From Dugong dugon (taxonomy: Eukaryota; Chordata; Mammalia; Sirenia; Dugongidae), in the NCBI GenBank assembly GCA_030035585.1, contig CM057481.1, positions 61,637,128-61,701,127 of the forward strand: DNA of 64,000 nucleotides, in the 5' to 3' direction. Both the position numbers and the translations under genes were made by a program. Position 1 is the first letter of the stretch; each line of letters starts with the position of its first letter. Below are positions 54,605-64,000 of the stretch, one piece after another. The notes beneath the pieces were generated by a model. That model ran no database searches. It had not been told where the DNA came from and saw only the letters and a program-made list of their open reading frames with translations.

Positions 54605-55610
54605 TGTTAAAAGTCAATGTAATAGACATTTCTCCAAAGTGGTTATACAAATGATTAATAAGCACATAAAAGGATACTCAGCATCATTAGTCATTATGGA
54701 AATGCAAATCAAAACCATTATGAGATACTACTTCACATTCACTAGGATGGCTATTATCAAACAGAAAATAACAAGCATTGCTGGGGATGTGGAGAAATTG
54801 GAACCCTCATTCATTGCTGGTAGGAATGTCAAATGGTGCAGCTGCTGTGAAAAACAGTTTGGAAACTCCTCAAAAAGTTAAAGATAAATATTACCATATA
54901 TCCTGCAATTCCACTCCTAGATATACACCCAAAGGACTTGAGAGCAAGGACTCAAACTTGCAGCTTGTTCACAATAGCCAAAAGGTGGAAACAATCAAAG
55001 TGTTCATTAACAGATGAATGGATAAGTAAAATGTGGTATGGCCATACACTGAAATGTTATGCAGCCATGAAAACAAATGAAGTTCTGATACATGCTATGA
55101 CATGGATGAACTTTGAAAACGTTATGTGTGAAAATATTATGAAACCTTGAAAACATTATGAGTGAAATAAGTCAGACACAAAAGAATAAAAATTGTATGA
55201 TCCCACTTATATGAAATATTTAGAGTAGGTAAAGGCATAGAGACAAAAGTTTTAGTGGTTATAGGAGCTGGGGAAGGGAAAAAGGGGGAATTACTGTTAA
55301 AGGGTATTTGTTTAGGGTGCTGAAAAATTTGGAAATGGATAGTGGAGATGGTAGCACAACTTGGTGAATATAATTAATGTCACTGAATTGTACACTTAAA
55401 ATAGTTAAAATGGCAAAAAAATGTTCATTTTAAAAAATAGTTTATTTTATTTTTTCTTTGCTGTCGAGGCGATTCCGACTCGTAGTGACCCTATAGGACA
55501 GAGCAGAACTACCCCATTAAAATGGCAAATGTTTTGTTATATATATTTTACCATAACAAAGGTTAAAAAAAAAAAAAAGTAAATGTAATAAATACCATTT
55601 TCAATTGCTG
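54605..55610 (+). mobile_element. Old L1 ORF2 end and 3' UTR
   Basis: The sequence follows the L1M ORF2 end (gaaatgcaaatcaaaaccat, then acccaaaggacttgagagca, then atgcagccatgaaaaca) and its 3' UTR to an A-rich end. The block gaaaacattatgagtgaaat is present twice in altered form (55116-55165), a small local duplication. A SINE tail fragment sits at 55455. Confidence 0.85.
55455..55517 (-). mobile_element. AfroSINE 3' fragment in L1 3' UTR
   Basis: About 60 bases of the SINE 3' end (gctgtcgaggcgattccgac to agcagaactacccca) lie inside the L1 tail. The words ttaaaatggcaaa occur on both sides and may be the target repeat. Confidence 0.8.
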
Positions 55611-55651
55611 GACAGTTAGTCACAAAGTAATTTGTGTAAAGCCTGAAAGGG

Positions 55652-56156
55652 TGTCTTAGCCATCTAGTGCTGTTACAACAGAAATACCACGAGTGGATGG
55701 CTTTAACAAAGAGAAATTTACTTCTTCACAGTAAAGTAGGCTAAAAGTCCAAATTCAGGGCATCAGCTCCAGGGGAAGCCTTTCTCTCTCTCTCGGCCTT
55801 CTCATCAATGTTCCCCTGGACTAGGAGCTTCTCTGAGCAGGGACCCTGGTCCAAAGGACGCACTCTGCTCCAGGCACTGCTTTCTTGATGGTATGAGGTC
55901 CCCCATTCTCTGCTTGCTTCCCTTTCCTTTTATCTCTTGTAAGGTAAAAGGTAGGGCAGGCCACACCCTAGGAAAACTCCCTTTCCATTGGATCAGGGAT
56001 GTGACCTGAGGTAAGGGTGGTGTTACAATCCCACCCTAATCCTCTTTAACATAAAATTACAACCACAAAACAGAGGCCAACTACACAATTCTGGGAATCA
56101 TGGCCCAGCCAAATTGATACACACATTTTTGGGGGGACATAATTCAAACCATGACA
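55652..56156 (-). mobile_element. ERVL-MaLR solo LTR with perfect duplication
   Basis: The copy runs from tgtcttag to ccatgaca, with exact aaggg at 55647-55651 and 56157-56161. Confidence 0.93.
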
Positions 56157-56640
56157 AAGGGTAACTTAACCATTTTGGATTTTATTTTTTCTTTTATTCT
56201 TCTGCCTTTTCTCTTGGAATTTGTATTTAATTTCTCTAATCCATAAATTTGGGTTTTACTTTATCTCTATAGTCATGGATATAGCCAGTAATAATAAAAG
56301 CATAGAAAGTTAGAGTTGAAAAAACATTCAAGATAAAATAATACAACTTTCTCATTTTATAGATGAAGAAATTGACCAAGAGAAGTCAAACAGACTTGCC
56401 TACGGTCATTTACTTCACTCCTTCTTCTAGATTAATGATTGTGTTTTTGGGTAACTCTACAAAACAGGATATTAATAATAGACTTTTAGCATAAGTACAA
56501 ATGACTTGAATATTACTGGGTGCTGGTTAGGTAAGACATACAAACCACTTAGATATGTAAATGTTTCTTTGTTGTTGTTTTTACTTGTTTTATCTGCTAC
56601 TTCTACTTGTTTACTCAAGCGGAAATACATTGAACTCAGA
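56157..56640. other. No gene; weak MIR-like trace
   Basis: The phrase tctcattttatagatgaaga at about 56351 is MIR-like. The rest is unassigned. Confidence 0.4.
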
Positions 56641-56649
56641 TTATACTGT

Positions 56650-56905
56650 ATATTTATTTGGTAATAATAACAATGATCTACATTTATCAATGTTTTTCAT
56701 AGCTGGGCAATATTTTAAACATTTTTTGTCTCACAATAACCCTAGGAAGATATACTATTATTATTACTATTTTGTAGACGAAGAAACTTAGGCAAGAAGG
56801 TATCAAGTAATGTGCCTAAGATCACCTGGTTACTTAGTGTCGCAACTAGGACAATCTGGCTCCAGAGCCTGGTCTTAACCGCCACTACGCCACCTATTCC
56901 GATAG
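56650..56905 (-). mobile_element. MIR
   Basis: A nearly complete reverse-complement MIR, from the tail (acatttatcaatgtttttca) to the tRNA head (cttaaccgccactacgccac). Confidence 0.8.
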
Positions 56906-57059
56906 TTTCCCTTCTCTCTCTTCCAGGAACGACTTTCTTCTCTTAATTTGAAAGAGCTTCTGATTCATCAAGACACACCCAAGAGTCTTCTGTCTCCTGG
57001 AAGATGTCAAGATATGTTAGGACTTCTCCTTTTCATTTTCACAGGGCTCCTTTGTTCAT

Positions 57060-57235
57060 ATCTCCTTTACTATGCTTGTCATATTACATAGTGATTATTT
57101 GCTTACCTGCCTATTTCACCTCTTGGTATGAGCTCTGTGAGAGCAGGATTCATGTTATGTTCATCTTGGTCTCCCCAGAAGACAGTGCAGTGCCTATCTG
57201 CACTCTGGTCCTACTCAATAAATAATAATTGAACT
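57060..57235 (+). mobile_element. L2 3' end
   Basis: The phrase gagctctgtgagagcaggat, then ctactcaataaataataatt, follows an L2 3' UTR. Confidence 0.65.
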
Positions 57236-57699
57236 AATCTGAAAGATAAGCTCTTTCTATAGGCATGAACTCAAAGCCACATACCTTTTGATTTTTTGCT
57301 TTAATAATGGCTAATTGATTGGTTTAACTAATTCTGGATTGGCTCAAACAATTAGAAAATAGTTATAAGTCGATACAGCCTGAGCTGATCCTCGGCAAAA
57401 TTGCAGTGTTCATGGCATTTATCTTTGCCTTTTGAAAGTGCCTTGACTGCTTCCTGCTTCCACTTTGATGGGCCTGTCACTAATCAGACACCCCTACAGG
57501 CCCTCTTACATTTCAGTCACTTCTCAAAAGGTCTTGTCCTCCAAGTTGGAAAATATACTACAAATGGATTCAACTTTAAGTGTGGAAGAACGTTCAAGAC
57601 ACTGGTCTGTAATGTGTCCTGCATGGGATTGGGTTTTGAATGCTTCTTAACTTGGCAAGATCAGATGACGGAAAAAGATGATCACTGAGATTACAGTAA
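57236..57699. other. No recognised feature
   Basis: A 95-codon frame at 57401-57688 shows no recognised domain, and no exon signals can be supported. Confidence 0.4.
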
Positions 57700-57932
57700 C
57701 ACTATTTATTGAGCCAGACACTGAATTAAGCATTCATATGCTTTGTTGTGTTTGTAATCATCACCACATTTCTATGGGATAGATGCTACATTGTTTCAAT
57801 TTTGCAGGTTAGGAAATAAAGGATGACACAATATGCCTGTAGTTAAACATCTAATAAACAGCAAAGCTAGAATTCAAACTCATCTGTCTGGCTGAAAGCT
57901 TATGCTCTTCTCTACTACTCTAAACTCCCAAC
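57700..57932 (-). mobile_element. MIR
   Basis: The phrase attgagccagacactgaatt, then gctagaattcaaactcatct, is a reverse-complement MIR. Confidence 0.7.
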
Positions 57933-58850
57933 TTCTACAGACTATGGTATTTTCTGAACTGGAAGGCATAGTCACAACTTTAAATAACTCAGATTATTAA
58001 AATCTTATTATAAGTTTTGTAACTGAGGAAAACAAGCAGGGAAAACATTTTTGGACGTAAGGGCCGATTTGTTGCTCCCAAAATTATATCACTTGATCTT
58101 ATTTCTTTGTTTTTGGCAATTTTGAAGGGAAGAAATTGGAATGGATAGGTTAGGCAGAATCCCTCAGGTCATCTGTAGATCAATTCAATACTCCGATGAT
58201 TAGACTAATTATCCCTCTTCAGTTTTTACCAAGAAAAGGCCACAAGTTTGTCAAGAAGGATCATTCATCCTTCCACTTGCAAAACAAACCTCCTTCCACT
58301 CTCTTGAGAATAAGTCAATTTCAGGAGGGAACAGATGTGTGTTCTTCTGAGTTTTTAAAGTATTTAATGGGAGGGGGAAAATGCCTCCAGAAAATGTAAG
58401 AAATTCTGAAGGAAAAATCCCTGGAGAGTATGATTGTTAAAGTGAATGTACCAAAGTTAGAAGTCCCTCAGACATTTTAACATTTCTGTTCTTAGAGCTA
58501 GTAACATCAAACATAGATTTTTCATGTAATTGTTAGTATACAAAGTACAGTTTACTATGATATAGGCATGCAGTGTTGGCCTTCTTAAAAAAGTTCCTTT
58601 ATAGTGAATAAATAGTATAGTCTCTGCATGCAGTTGAAAACAACCCAAGCTGGTTGGGTTAGTGCCATGACATTAGGCATTATCTTAGAAAGAATAGTTA
58701 TAAGCCTCCGTTTGTGACGAATTCAGTGTTTAGCCTAGGCAAACCACACAATTTCCTATGGTCTCAGTTCCCCCAATCAGAGAATAAGGGTTAGAATGGA
58801 TGATTTCCAAAAATTTTTTCTAGCTGGGAGAATCTCTAATACTAAGCCAT
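57933..58850. other. No recognised feature
   Basis: AT-rich DNA without genes or repeats that I can name. Confidence 0.45.
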
Positions 58851-58854
58851 ATTT

Positions 58855-59035
58855 ATTCGTTCATTTTTGCAGCTATGAAGCATTAATTCATTGAATTATT
58901 AATTGTTCTAAACATTTATTTATTTCTAGTGCCTACTAGCCACCAGACATGCTGCTCTACCCTAGGAATAGAGAAGTAAAGATAAATAAGAATCTCTTCC
59001 TTCAAGGGGTTTACAGTCTAGTGGAATTGAAGGAG
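58855..59035 (-). mobile_element. L2 LINE fragment
   Basis: The phrase ctagtgcctactagccacca, then aaggggtttacagtctagtg, is a reverse-complement L2 end. A tRNA-Gly-derived SINE lies directly downstream. Confidence 0.6.
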
Positions 59036-59041
59036 AGAGAA

Positions 59042-59345
59042 ATGGTGGTTCAGTGGTAGAATCCTTGCGTTCTGTGTGGTAAACTGTGTTGATTCCCGGC
59101 CACTGCACCTGATGCACTGCCACTGCCCATCTGTCAGTGGAGGCTTGTGTGTTGTTATAGCACTGACCAGGTTTCAGTGGAGCTTCCACACTAAGATAGA
59201 CTAGGAAGAAAGACTTGGCAAAAGCCAGTGAAAACTCCATGGATCACAGCATTTCAATCCCCAACCGATTAATCGAGTAGTGTTTCATTCTCTTGTGTGT
59301 GGGATCACCAGGAGTTGGGGCCAATCATGGCACCAAACCACACAC
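59042..59345 (+). mobile_element. tRNA-Gly-derived SINE with RTE-type tail
   Basis: The first 70 bases (atggtggttcagtggtagaa to ttcccggccactgcacc) follow a tRNA-Gly with its A box (tggttcagtgg) and B box (gattcccgg). The body after it (ctgtcagtggaggcttgtgt, then agactaggaagaaagacttg) and the tail around gggatcaccaggagttgggg match the RTE-like 3' part used by the other SINEs. It is a different SINE type from the others in the window. It is not a functional tRNA gene: the anticodon arm does not pair well and a body is attached. Confidence 0.75.
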
Positions 59346-60419
59346 TAAAGTAGGACTGGCATGCACACAGACCTTTCTTTGTATTTAGTATTGATTAAGC
59401 AAAGCGGAGACTTCTTACACTCATTAATATGTTATATGACTTATGCCCATCAGAACGTCTCACAGTAGAGACCTCATTTTGGAGGAAAAGCTTGCAGGGC
59501 CAGTGTCCTGCAGTACATACTTGGATTAAAGCCCTGAAAGCCCTTCTTAGAATATTAACACTTTGTGGGGATGGGAAATAACATGGAAAGCTATTCATTC
59601 ATGTATCATTCAACATCTTAGTTAAAATTAGAATATTATAGATCTATCAAACGTTCTTCCCAGAATCTTGATTTAAGGTAATCTCTTCCCTGAGATAGCA
59701 TCCATTTCAGGAAAGAATGAGAACATTAGATTGGCTGAAGTTTAATTATTAAGGCCTTGGAAAAATTGGGCTAGAGTTCCATACCCTGACCAGCAGTATC
59801 AGCCGATTTATTAGAAATAAGCCTATTATTTCTGGGTGGGTTAGAAGACAGTGAGCCAAAATAAACTAATTGCACAAAGTAGAAATTACAGAAATTTGAA
59901 AATGGAGCTGATGAAAATGCAACCAATGCTAATTAAGACTGATTATTCTCAATCGGCAGCCAGTGTGGCCACCTGGGTGTGTGCAGGACAGAAAGACAGA
60001 CTTGCAGAGTAAGGGCTGGAGGGCCAAGGCCAGGCTGGGATGCCAGGGGCACTGCATTGTACTTTTCCAAGAGATTGTTTTCTGGGAGTGTTTCTGATTA
60101 GTGGAGAAATGCTTTTGGGTTTGCAACCTCTTGTTTACCAGATGCAGGCTTGCCCTGGGGTGCTTCTGGGTTCTGGGCCCAGTAATAACAGTGGTTAAGA
60201 TGATGAAAATTTACATTTGTAAGGCACTCCCTGGAGGACTGGGTCCCTGGGGGGAGTGCTGTTTGTTTCCTCCTTTCCTAACTACATTTTAATGTTATAT
60301 GATCAGATTAAAATGAAGGAACTGAAAGCTCTCAGAAGGGCCTTGACAATAAGAATGTGAAAGGGAGGGAGTGACTATGGGTGGGAAAGAGGTTAGGGCT
60401 GATTATTTTTAACCCTCTC
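59346..60419. other. No gene; holds one arm of a diverged direct repeat
   Basis: Positions 59639-59715 resemble 60690-60765. The stretch 59820-59960 is repeat-free, with several TAAT words. No coding signal. Confidence 0.45.
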
Positions 60420-60431
60420 CTCCCTCCTCAG

Positions 60432-60599
60432 GAACCCTGGTGGCACAAAGTTAAGTGCTCCGCTGCCATTCGAACCCACCCAGTGGTTCCATAGGAGAAT
60501 AGATCTGTTCCCATAAAGATTACAGCATAGAAAACCCTATGGGGCAGTTCCATTCTGTCACATGGGTTCACTATGACTCACCTAACAACAACAAAATAT
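60432..60599 (+). mobile_element. AfroSINE with 12-bp duplication
   Basis: The plus-strand SINE runs from gaaccctggtggcacaaagt to ctaacaacaacaaaat and is flanked by ctccctcctcag at 60420-60431 and 60600-60611. About 20 bases of the tRNA-like head are missing. Confidence 0.93.
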
Positions 60600-60611
60600 C
60601 TCCCTCCTCAG

Positions 60612-61990
60612 CTCCTTTCCAGGTTTACACTCAACTGCCTCATCAACTGCCTCACTTGTGGGTTCAGATGCAATCGCCCCATGTCTTACACAGTGGGGAT
60701 CTGTCAAATGTTCTTCCCAGAGAGTTGACTCAGGTAATCCATTCCTTGAGATGGTAGCCATTTTCAGGAGTTCTAAATAGTATAAGAAATAACAATCTAT
60801 AGCTATCACAGTGTAAGCCCTTCAAGACAGCTGGCTTATGGCAAAAAAGACCACACCTAGAAGTCACAATAGTGAGGTGTTAGCAACATACTCCCAGGTT
60901 ATCTTACCTCAAGATAAGTGCAGAATACTATCTGGGGTCTGGGATTTACCATCCACATTTACATAGATTGTTCACTCCGACTAATCTTTCCAATATTTCT
61001 GCAAATGAATCACTAGGTTTGTTAATTTGTGGCCATTTTTCTTAGTCAAATGCTGAAATCTTTGAGTTTCAACAATGGCAGCTCTTTGGAACAGCATGCT
61101 GAAAACATTGACCTTAAGGAGACAATAGCTCAGGAACAATGCAGACAGATACAGATGGCTAAAGCACAACCTTTTCTGGTCTTGGAAACCCAGCTGCCAT
61201 AGGAGTACCAGGGCAGTCTGTTAGCCTGGTGGAAAGAAGAGGGAGAGTAATATAGCACTAAGAGAACTTCTGATCAGGCAATTGAAGAGCCAGGAATATT
61301 CAAGAGTATAGGTTGAATTTAGAGGAAAATAACAGTCTTAAACTATGAGAGTCACGACCCTCATCTAATCCAATTTTTCCCCCTGCAGTGATTCCGCCCC
61401 ATAGTTAAGCCTTGCTTGCATGCACCTCCCCATATGTAATCACAGCGGATCCAGGTAGCTCATTTGGTGGTTATAAAGTTTCTTTGTAGATTAGCCCTGA
61501 ATTTACTTCCTGGTAACTTTTACCTCTGGAATAATAAGAGCAACTATATTTCTTTTTCCTTCTACACTGTTGCCTTTCTAATACTTGAAGACAGTCACTA
61601 GTCCCTATAAATACTCTCTTCTTAGATGAAGGGAGAGTAATCAGGGAGAAAATAATCATTACTATACTGAGTCAGCACGCTTAGGGTTAGGACCATTCCC
61701 TCCCCACCCTAAAAGGAAAGGCATTCTAGCCTCTGAGTCTCGGGATAGCTTTCCTGACCAAATCCTTTATAAGAAACAAACATTAAACCTGAGTATGGAA
61801 TCTCTCAAGAAGAATAAAGGTATGTTTGGAGAAAATATTGTTTCTTCTCTCACCTTGTCAAACATTTCAAGTAAAGATTTTTCTATGAAAAATTCTGAAA
61901 AAGAAAGACAAGGGAAAAATACTTGCAAAATAAAGATATAATGTCCTTAATAAAGTGCTCTTATAAATCTATTTTTTTAATGGGCAAATA
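60612..61990. other. No recognised gene
   Basis: Contains the second arm of the 59.6/60.7 kb direct repeat and one copy of a 35-base repeat (61796-61831) that recurs at 63824-63859. Frames are short. Confidence 0.45.
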
Positions 61991-62275
61991 ATGTTGTTGT
62001 TGCTAGGTGCTGCTGAGTCAGTTCCGACTTATAGCAACCCGATATACAACAGAACCAAACACTGCCCGGTCCTGCGCCATCCTCACAATCCTTGTTATGC
62101 TCGAGCCTATTGTTGCAGCCACTGTGTCAATCCATGTAATGGAGGGTCTTCCTCTTTTTTGCTGGCCTTCTATTTTACCAAACATGGTGTCCTTCCCCAG
62201 GAGCTAGTCCCTCCTGATAACATGTCCAAAGTACGTGAGATGAAGTCTCGCCATCCTTGCTTCTAAGTAGCATTC
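61991..62275 (-). mobile_element. RTE LINE 3' UTR fragment
   Basis: This is the reverse complement of the RTE end at about 21835-22110 (for example gttgttgttgctaggtgctg at its left and cttgcttctaagtagcattc at its right). It is a 5'-truncated insertion. Confidence 0.88.
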
Positions 62276-62282
62276 TGGCAAA

Positions 62283-62720
62283 TATTAGCTAACACTCATT
62301 AAGTGCTTCCCGTGAGTCAGGGACCAATCTAAGTGCTTTACCTATATAAACTCATTTAATCCTTACAATTACTCTCTGAGTTACATATTATCGCCATTTT
62401 GTTGTTGATACTAGCTGCTGTTGAATCGATTCCTATTCATGCCAACCCTGTGTGTTACAGAGTAGAACTGCTCCGTATGGTTTTCTTGGCTGTAATCTTT
62501 ATGGAAACAGATGTTCAGGCCTTTCTTATGTGGAGGTGCTGTGTGGGTTCGAACTGCTGACCTTTGGGTTAGCAACCACGTACAAACCGCTTGCCTCACT
62601 CAGGCAGGAAACCGAGGTGTAGTTACTTGCTCAAGATCAGGCAGGTGAAACGTGAGAAGAAGTAGACCCAGGCAGTCCAGCCCCATCCTCTACCTGTGCC
62701 CTTGACCCCTCCTTACAGTG
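62283..62720 (-). mobile_element. MIR split by an AfroSINE
   Basis: The MIR tail is at 62283-62400 (cattaagtgcttcccgtgag, then aactcatttaatccttacaa). Its core and head resume at 62606-62720 (ggaaaccgaggtgtagttac, then gacccaggcagtccagcccc). Confidence 0.8.
62401..62605 (-). mobile_element. AfroSINE in MIR
   Basis: Minus-strand SINE from gttgttgatactagctgctg to the head (cgcttgcctcactcagg), with gttcgaact at about 62548. Confidence 0.9.
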
Positions 62721-62839
62721 TCTCTCTGAACAGTGACAGAGCAAAGGAAACTAAGCTAACAAGAGAAAAAGATGAGTTTCACCAATGGTTAGGGGCACTC
62801 CGAGTTGAGGCACTGAGACACCATCATTGAACCTTTAAG

Positions 62840-63505
62840 CAGAAAACTGTAGTATTTGAGAAGTAGCAAAGAAACAGGCACTTTTCTGGGCTGCTGGTGG
62901 GAAAAAGGTGGCTTGCAGCCTTTCTGGAGGGCAGTTTAGCATCAGGCATAAAGAAATGTGTGCACCTTTGGTCCCAAAAGTGCTATTTATAAGAACTTGT
63001 CCTAAGGAAATAAATAAGAGTGCACGTAGACTTAGTTACAAAGAAATTCAGATATGATAGTTATTATGAGACAGACTGGTTAGAAAAAATACAATTTTTC
63101 AACAGTAGGAGACTGGCTCAATGAAGTGCGGTACTTTCTTAGAGTGAGGTAGTAGACAGGCAACAGAAAATGTGTAGAAGAATTTTTAATACATGGCAAC
63201 ATGCTTATGGTGTAAGTTGAAAACTACAGGTTTCAATACAAAAAAAAACCCAGTATGTTCTCATTTTTGTAAGTAAAACAATTGTTTATATATACACTGA
63301 GAAAAAAATTGTAAAAATATATACCAAATTTTAAGATTACTTCTTGATAATGAGGTAATGGTGATTTTAATTTTCTTCTTTTTGTCTGCCTGTATACAAA
63401 TTTCTTTCTAAATTCAGCACATTACTTCTTGATAATGAGGTAATGGTGATTTTAATTTTCTTCTTTTTGTCTGCCTGTATACAAATTTCTTTCTAAATTC
63501 AGCAC
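62840..63505 (+). mobile_element. Old L1 3' end with a local tandem duplication
   Basis: The phrase gtgctatttataagaacttg, then gtaggagactggctcaatga, and the 3' UTR around aaaacccagtatgttctcat follow an L1MB/ME-type end. The last 85 bases are present twice in tandem. Confidence 0.7.
63336..63505. repeat. Exact 85-bp tandem duplication
   Basis: 63336-63420 and 63421-63505 are identical base for base as far as I can read, beginning attacttcttgataatgagg and ending aattcagcac. Confidence 0.95.
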
Positions 63506-63861
63506 ATAAAATAAAAATTTAGTAATAAGAAAATAAAAGTTATTTTTAATTAAAAATAAGAAGGCAAGAAGAACCAGAAAATTCCAAAATAAACAATCTA
63601 TTGGGACTCTACTCTGAGACAGAAAAATAGACTATGTCCCCTGGCACCTTGTTGTGGAGGTCCACAGAGGCTCTCTGAAAAAGGATTATCAAAGTGTTGT
63701 CTTACCATTAAAATGAAAATCCCACCAGAACTCAGCAATTTTCTTGTAAAGAAGAAGGTTGTTGGTGAGGGAATCATCATTTTACATTCTCCTTAAATTC
63801 ATCTATGGAAGTTTTCTACCTGCATATGGAATCTCTCAAGAAGAATAAGGCTGTGTTTGGC
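63506..63861. other. No recognised gene
   Basis: AT-rich DNA followed by the second copy of the 35-base repeat at 63824-63859, directly before the RTE fragment. Confidence 0.45.
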
Positions 63862-64000
63862 TTACAAAAAATCCTTACAACTGGACCAGTAAGCAACATC
63901 ATGATAAATAGAGAAAATATTTAAGTTGTCAAGGATTTCATTTTACTTGGATCTACAATCTACACCCATGGAATAGCTTTCAGGAAATCAAAAGACGTGT
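63862..64000 (+). mobile_element. Second RTE LINE copy, cut by the window edge
   Basis: It matches 21480-21600 (acaactggaccagtaagcaa, then catcatgataaatagagaaa, then ggatttcattttacttggat), the part of the ORF after the YADD motif. It starts abruptly and runs out of the window. Confidence 0.9.

Noticed and set aside
59042..59115. Functional tRNA-Gly gene
   Set aside because: The middle arm does not fold like a tRNA, and a SINE body with RTE-type tail follows directly.
61796..63859. The 35-base repeat as a target duplication of a 2-kb insertion
   Set aside because: The interval contains several unrelated elements (RTE fragment, MIR with SINE, L1), so a single insertion event does not explain it.

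Overview
The window is a stretch of mammalian genomic DNA, almost certainly from the elephant lineage (Paenungulata, Afrotheria). The evidence is the repeat content: at least twelve tRNA-derived SINEs of the AfroSINE type (tRNA-like head, RTE-type 3' tail), a reverse-transcribing RTE/BovB-like LINE with the same 3' tail, a lineage-type L1 3' UTR present three times, and many ERVL and ERVL-MaLR solo LTRs. Ancient eutherian repeats (MIR, L2, MER5A, old L1, MLT1-type LTRs) form the background. There is no bacterial, phage or CRISPR content, and I can support no intact host protein-coding gene or exon. All open frames are short; those that match anything are decayed transposon or retrovirus fragments. 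Family names come from recognition of sequence, not from a database search.

Layout. 1-4.5 kb: a MIR, a Tigger-type MITE, an L1 with an LTR inside it, and a MER5A holding a hAT-like element with an 8-bp target duplication. 5.0-13.2 kb: a decayed provirus with two LTRs, a primer site like tRNA-Ser, a gag start, an integrase-end-like stretch, an env tail and a polypurine tract; it is split by a SINE and two solo LTRs. 13.2-19.3 kb: an L1 5' UTR-like piece, LTR pieces, SINEs and a 140-base near-perfect hairpin at 15.6 kb. 19.4-22.1 kb: the RTE LINE. 23-27 kb: an ERVL LTR and a MaLR element that looks like an L1-made retrocopy of a retroviral transcript. 27-33.6 kb: a deep nest (old L1 > younger L1 > Tigger with transposase remnants > LTR > SINE; the same old L1 also holds an ERVL LTR carrying its own MITE). 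34-46 kb: SINEs, LTRs, MIRs, L2s and unassigned DNA. 47.0-47.6 kb: the only CpG-rich stretch, with a TATA-like box, the best candidate for a promoter. 48-64 kb: a TIR element split by an LTR, L2, L1, MIR, SINEs, an exact 85-bp tandem duplication and the start of a second RTE copy at the right edge.

The parts do not form a pathway. What can be read is insertion history: target-site duplications allow the order of many events to be reconstructed. I found no strong sign of a new functional system. The most unusual items are the MaLR retrocopy, the Tigger family with its internally deleted derivatives, the hairpin element, and three short TIR elements whose families I cannot name with certainty.
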